Shown here: positions 44,503 to 48,093 of the stretch, piece by piece | Position numbering within the stretch: position 1 is the first letter of the stretch | Layout: the number at the start of each line of letters is the position of its first letter | From: JAVKLU01 sp031538895 | Lineage (GTDB): Bacteria > Pseudomonadota > Gammaproteobacteria > Burkholderiales > Burkholderiaceae | DNA length: 48,093 nt | Direction: 5' to 3' | Assembly: GCA_031538895.1 (NCBI GenBank) | Contig: JAVKLU010000002.1 | Location: forward strand, 1-48,093 | Translations under genes and position numbers: made by a program | Notes under the pieces: model-generated | The model's input: only the letters and a program-made list of their open reading frames with translations | Databases searched by the model: none | Told to the model about the DNA's origin: nothing

Positions 44503-44539
44503 CCGTGTTGGATCTTGCGAAACAAGGATTCCAACACGG
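44503..44539. other. Strong hairpin in the tsaD-bamD divergent region
   Basis: CCGTGTTGGA and TCCAACACGG form a perfect 10-bp stem. Inside it CTTG and CAAG pair again around a CGAAA loop, leaving only small bulges. There is no T-run on either side, so it does not look like an intrinsic terminator. It lies about 40 nt upstream of the tsaD start and 160 nt upstream of bamD. It could be a 5' leader structure or a small dispersed palindrome. Confidence 0.7.
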
Positions 44540-44700
44540 CTTGAAGTAGCGCAGGATGAAGGATAATGCTGGCGTTTTACAGAGCAATCGATAGGTATCC
44601 GATAATGCAGTGATGTTTTGCTGTTAAAAAAATTGTACTTGTCGGTCATACCTTATTTTTCATACCTACTGATTTTTGTTGCATTTTTTAATTTTAGTCT

Positions 44701-45669
44701 ATGCGTCATTTTCAGCTCTCTCTCTGGCCCAAAATTGCAATTTTCCTCATGCTTAGCTTCAGCCTTGCGGGTTGCGCGTCTAATGAGGAAGTCAAAGATG
44801 AAACCCGTGATTGGTCAGTTGAAAAACTATTCAACACCGCGCATGAAGCGATGGTCGATAAAAAATATGAGCGCGCTATCGAGTTGTACTTCAAAGTGGA
44901 AGCGCGTTTTCCCTTTGGGATTTATGCGCAACAAGCATTGCTAGAAACCATTTATTCCCATTTCCAACTTGCTGAAACAAGCATGGTGATAGCGACCTCG
45001 GAGTCGTTTATTAAACAGTACCCGAACCACCCCGCGATCGATTATGTTTACTACATTCAAGGTTTGTCTAACTTTCAAGAGGACTCTGGAATTATCGCGT
45101 GGTTAGCCAAATCAACACCCACCGAGCGCGATCCCAAAGCGACGCTTGAAGCCTATCTTTCTTTTAAAACGCTCAAAGAAAAATTTCCTCAAAGTCCCTA
45201 TGCCAAAGACGTTGTGGGGCGTATGAACTATTTATTAGAAGTCTTGTCAGCTTATGAGGTCAATGTCGGAAAGTTATATTTTGACTACGGAGCTTATGTT
45301 GCCAGCGCCAGCCGCATGGTCAATGCCTTGCAAGAATATCCCCTCTCTACACAACAAGAAAATCAATTGGTGTTATTAGCGCGCTCTTACGAGGCTTTGG
45401 GGATTACTGAATTACAGCACGACACTATTCGCGTTCTGCAAAAAAACTTTCCTAAAAATCCCTTAGTCGCAGAATACTTAGCCGCGATTAAAAATAAACC
45501 TATCGCACCTAAAACCGCACCTAAAGCAGAATCTAAAGTCACACCTAAAGCGCCTGGCGTAAAACCTGCTGCACCTACTAAGCCTGCCACACCTGCTAAG
45601 CCCGTCGTACAGAGTTCACTATCATCAAATTCAATAACATCGAATTTGATGAACGCAACTATTCAATAA
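44701..45669 (+). CDS. bamD: Outer membrane assembly lipoprotein BamD
   Basis: Essential lipoprotein of the BAM complex that inserts beta-barrel proteins in the outer membrane. It has a lipoprotein signal with the lipobox SLAG followed by Cys25. The body forms TPR-type helices, with family segments WSVEKLFNTAHEAMVDKKYE, RFPFGIYAQQALLE, YPNHPAIDYVYYIQGLSNF and RDPKATLEAYLSFKTLKEKF. The protein is 322 residues, longer than the usual 240-280, because of a C-terminal Lys/Pro/Ala-rich tail (about residues 262-300). The ATG at 44701 has no obvious Shine-Dalgarno site. trpE starts 4 nt after its stop. Confidence 0.94.
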   Translation: MRHFQLSLWPKIAIFLMLSFSLAGCASNEEVKDETRDWSVEKLFNTAHEAMVDKKYERAIELYFKVEARFPFGIYAQQALLETIYSHFQLAETSMVIATSESFIKQYPNHPAIDYVYYIQGLSNFQEDSGIIAWLAKSTPTERDPKATLEAYLSFKTLKEKFPQSPYAKDVVGRMNYLLEVLSAYEVNVGKLYFDYGAYVASASRMVNALQEYPLSTQQENQLVLLARSYEALGITELQHDTIRVLQKNFPKNPLVAEYLAAIKNKPIAPKTAPKAESKVTPKAPGVKPAAPTKPATPAKPVVQSSLSSNSITSNLMNATIQ

Positions 45670-45673
45670 ATTC

Positions 45674-47170
45674 ATGCTGACGCTCGAACAATTTAATGCG
45701 CTTGTCCGATCTGGTTACAACCGCATTGCACTAACGACAACTATTCTGGCTGATTTAGAAACACCACTATCGGCTTATTTAAAATTGACGCAAGGACAAC
45801 GCAAACGTTCTTGTTTGTTGGAATCGGTGGTTGAAGGAGAGCGCTTTGGCCGCTATTCATTTATCGGTTTGCACGCACGCTCGTGGATCGAAAGTACTGG
45901 CAGCACGATTCACCAGTGGCACGACGATAAAATCATTGCGACACATCAAGGCAATCCTTTAGACTTTATCGCAGACCTACAAAAACAATGTAAAGTCGCC
46001 TTACCGGCTAACCCACCACGTTTTTGTGGGGGACTGGCCGGTTACATGGGTTACGACATGGTGCGCCACATCGAACCACGACTGGCCCAACATCAAGCAC
46101 ATCAAGCTATTGGCACGCCAGAAATGATGATGATGCACACTGAAGAATTGGCCGTATTTGATAACTTGCAAGGTACGCTTCAATTGATCGTCTACGCCGA
46201 TCCCGCACAGAACAATGCGTACGACAACGCCAAAAAACGTTTAGAAGCCTTACATGCGGCGCTAAAAAATCCGCTACCGGATATGGACGTCATGCCTAGC
46301 GAATTGCAAACGGTACAGCGGCCTTTTGACAAAGCTCATTATTTGGCCGCAGTGGCACGCGCTAAGGAATACATCATGGCCGGCGACATGATGCAAGTGC
46401 AGATTGGGCAACGTTTAGAAACGCCCTTCCATGCTGATCCCATTCATTTATATCGCGCCCTAAGAACGATTAACCCATCGCCGTATATGTATTACTACGA
46501 CATGGGGGATTTTCAAATTGTCGGATCCTCGCCCGAGATTTTGGTGCGCCAAGAATCAGAAAATCAAACTGCAAGCAATCGTAAAAAAGTGGTTCTGCGC
46601 CCTATTGCCGGCACCCGTAAACGCGGCGCTACGACAACAGAAGATTTAGCACTCGAAGCCGATTTACTGGCTGACCCAAAAGAGCGCGCCGAACATTTAA
46701 TGTTGATTGACTTGGCGCGCAATGATTTGGGACGCATTTCTAAAATCGGTACCGTTCAAGTCACCGAATCTTTTACTATCGAACGCTACTCACACGTCAT
46801 GCACATTGTCAGCAATGTCGAGGGCGAATTACAGGACGGGCTATCAAACATCGATGTCCTAAAAGCCACTTTTCCCGCTGGCACCTTGACAGGCGCGCCA
46901 AAAGTTCGCGCGATGGAAATTATTGATGAACTTGAAGTGACCGGACGTGGAATTTATGGCGGCGCTTGCGGTTACTTAAGTTATGCCGGTGATATGGATG
47001 TCGCCATTGCAATCCGCACCGGCATTGTCAAAAACCATACTTTATATGCCCAAGCATCTGCCGGTATCGTCGCCGACTCAGTCGCGCAAAACGAGTGGCA
47101 AGAAACGGAAATAAAAGCCAGCGCCTTACTGCGCGCGGCTGAACGCGTTGCTAATGGCTTAAAAAACTAA
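45674..47170 (+). CDS. trpE: Anthranilate synthase component I
   Basis: First step of tryptophan synthesis: chorismate plus glutamine-derived ammonia to anthranilate. The N-terminal feedback-site motif LLESVVEGERFGRYSFIG is intact, so tryptophan inhibition is expected. The catalytic chorismate-binding domain carries RPIAGTRKRG, ERAEHLMLIDLARNDLGRIS, SHVMHIVSNVEG and FPAGTLTGAPKVRAMEIIDE. Length 498 residues. The glutaminase partner TrpG and trpDC do not follow; instead tatC comes 26 nt downstream, and bamD ends 4 nt upstream. The three genes are probably transcribed together. Confidence 0.97.
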   Translation: MLTLEQFNALVRSGYNRIALTTTILADLETPLSAYLKLTQGQRKRSCLLESVVEGERFGRYSFIGLHARSWIESTGSTIHQWHDDKIIATHQGNPLDFIADLQKQCKVALPANPPRFCGGLAGYMGYDMVRHIEPRLAQHQAHQAIGTPEMMMMHTEELAVFDNLQGTLQLIVYADPAQNNAYDNAKKRLEALHAALKNPLPDMDVMPSELQTVQRPFDKAHYLAAVARAKEYIMAGDMMQVQIGQRLETPFHADPIHLYRALRTINPSPYMYYYDMGDFQIVGSSPEILVRQESENQTASNRKKVVLRPIAGTRKRGATTTEDLALEADLLADPKERAEHLMLIDLARNDLGRISKIGTVQVTESFTIERYSHVMHIVSNVEGELQDGLSNIDVLKATFPAGTLTGAPKVRAMEIIDELEVTGRGIYGGACGYLSYAGDMDVAIAIRTGIVKNHTLYAQASAGIVADSVAQNEWQETEIKASALLRAAERVANGLKN

Positions 47171-47191
47171 TCATGGTTTAAAAAACTCATC
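47154..47191. repeat. 19-bp tandem duplication across the trpE stop codon
   Basis: ATGGCTTAAAAAACTAATC and ATGGTTTAAAAAACTCATC are adjacent and differ at two positions. The first copy contains the trpE stop; the second fills the spacer before tatC. Confidence 0.8.
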
Positions 47192-47196
47192 TCATA

Positions 47197-47949
47197 ATGT
47201 CTGAACTCTCTTCCAATTTTATTCAGCACTTAATTGAATTACGTGATCGTTTGGTTCGGGCTTTGGCGGTGCTAGTCGTGTGCTTCATCGCCCTAATGCC
47301 TTTTGCAACCGATATTTATGATTTCCTCGCTGCACCGCTACTGTCAATCCTTCCGGCTGGTAGCAAAATGATTGCTATTGGCGTAATCACGCCATTTTTT
47401 ATTCCTGTCAAAGTCACTTTATTGGTCGCTTTTATGGCGTCATTGCCCTGGGTGCTGTATCAGCTCTGGGCCTTTATTTCACCGGCTTTGTATCAACACG
47501 AACGGCGTTTAATTTTGCCTTTAGTATTTTCATCAACCATCCTGTTTTTTGCCGGCATTGCCTTTTGTTATTACTTTGTGTTTGCCACCGTGTTCCGATT
47601 TATCGCAGGATTTTCCGGAAACTCAATCACATTTGCACCTGACATTGAAAGTTATTTTAATTTTGTGCTCACGATGTTTTTGGCCTTTGGTGTCGCATTT
47701 GAAGTACCGATTGCAATTGCAATTTTGGTGCTCAGCGGAATTGTAAACACCACAAAATTGCGCCAGATTCGCCCTTATATGATTGTTGGCGCATTTGTTG
47801 TCGCGGCGGTGGTGACACCACCGGACGTGGTATCGCAACTGTTGCTGGCGATTCCACTGGTGATTTTGTATGAGGTAGGAATTATTTTTGCGCCGCTCTT
47901 ACAGCGCTATGCCAAGAAAAAACCGGACGAAACTTCTAACGCTGAATAA
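47197..47949 (+). CDS. tatC: Twin-arginine translocase subunit TatC
   Basis: Receptor subunit of the Tat pathway for folded proteins. Six hydrophobic segments can be seen. Family motifs are FIQHLIELRDRLVRALAVL at the N-terminus, the first periplasmic loop (FLAAPLLSILPAGSKMIAIG), PFFIPVKVTLLVAFMASLPWVLYQLWAFISPALY and the FGVAFEVPIAI segment. Length 250 residues. In betaproteobacteria it normally ends a tatA-tatB-tatC run; here trpE precedes it and tatAB must be elsewhere. A palindromic intergenic element follows within a few bases. Confidence 0.96.
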   Translation: MSELSSNFIQHLIELRDRLVRALAVLVVCFIALMPFATDIYDFLAAPLLSILPAGSKMIAIGVITPFFIPVKVTLLVAFMASLPWVLYQLWAFISPALYQHERRLILPLVFSSTILFFAGIAFCYYFVFATVFRFIAGFSGNSITFAPDIESYFNFVLTMFLAFGVAFEVPIAIAILVLSGIVNTTKLRQIRPYMIVGAFVVAAVVTPPDVVSQLLLAIPLVILYEVGIIFAPLLQRYAKKKPDETSNAE

Positions 47950-47954
47950 ATATT

Positions 47955-48093
47955 AAAGGGCACTTCTATAAATACAGAATGTGCGGATGAAGTGCGAGGC
48001 GCACAGCACACAGAAACCGGAGCGTACATACAGTACGTGAGGATTTCGCGTACTGCGCAACAAAGCAATTCGCCGCAAAAATGAATTGATAGA
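47955..48093. repeat. Palindrome-rich intergenic element after tatC, cut by window edge
   Basis: Non-coding segment with several nested inverted repeats: GTGCG/CGCAC at 47992-48004, CGTAC/GTACG at 48023-48037, and TGCGG (47982-47986) with CCGCA (48073-48077). The last five bases (ATAGA) are complementary to TCTAT at 47964-47968, so an outer stem probably closes just past the window edge. It resembles dispersed intergenic palindromes that I recall from betaproteobacterial genomes; only this copy is in the window. Confidence 0.55.

Noticed and set aside
15723..47191. CRISPR array from the short repeats
   Set aside because: Repeats are adjacent tandem units of 9-19 bp without unique spacers, and no cas gene is present.

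Overview
The window reads as a continuous piece of chromosome from a betaproteobacterium, most likely of the order Burkholderiales. The evidence is the run ndk, rlmN, rodZ, ispG, hisS; a Cupriavidus-type acetoacetyl-CoA reductase (PhaB); DUF3579, SlpA-type FKBP, LplT, CcoG, ZipA and BamD proteins of the kind found in that group; and a CysB-type LysR regulator. Base composition looks moderate (mid-40s % GC by eye). No prophage, insertion sequence with a transposase, CRISPR array, tRNA or rRNA was recognised. Nearly all genes are housekeeping or central-metabolism genes, and none is visibly broken.

Layout. 1-16068 (minus strand): hisS (cut by the window edge), ispG, rodZ, rlmN, ndk, sucD-sucC, an SlpA-type FKBP, cysB-like, a type IV pilin, trpB, phaB, radA, lplT, a DUF4139 exported protein and a DUF3579 protein. 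16284-20179 (plus): glmM, yjdM and a type I secretion-type ABC exporter. 20240-23127 (minus): a periplasmic RNase T2 and uup. 23471-24985 (plus): zipA alone. 25176-32170 (minus): smc, an FAA hydrolase, purN, a barstar-like protein and a patatin-like phospholipase. 32264-34534 (plus): yqaA-like, ccoG and a mini FixH. 34611-39447 (minus): putA and arginase. 39604-43371 (plus): hrpA. 43407-44462 (minus): tsaD. 44701-47949 (plus): bamD, trpE, tatC, then a palindromic intergenic element running off the edge.

Functional groups. ispG (isoprenoids), rodZ (cell shape), glmM (UDP-GlcNAc), lplT (phospholipid repair), bamD (outer-membrane assembly) and zipA (division) are envelope and growth genes. sucCD belongs to the TCA cycle. 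Arginase and PutA form a likely arginine/proline catabolic pair. CcoG and the FixH-like protein serve cbb3 oxidase assembly. trpB and trpE are each isolated from the rest of the tryptophan pathway. Several conserved neighbourhoods are broken: no pilF between rlmN and rodZ, no ligA beside zipA, no tatAB before tatC, no trpA or trpG. The genome therefore appears to have been rearranged a good deal.

The most interesting structure is non-coding. Two related elements with GTAATTAGGGCG-type terminal inverted repeats flank zipA in opposite orientations. zipA is inverted relative to smc, although the usual betaproteobacterial order is co-directional smc-zipA-ligA. This suggests a repeat-mediated inversion and a MITE-like repeat family. 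A second theme is many short tandem duplications (9-19 bp), both between genes and inside genes, including five copies of a 15-bp unit that code for AKDMV repeats in PutA.
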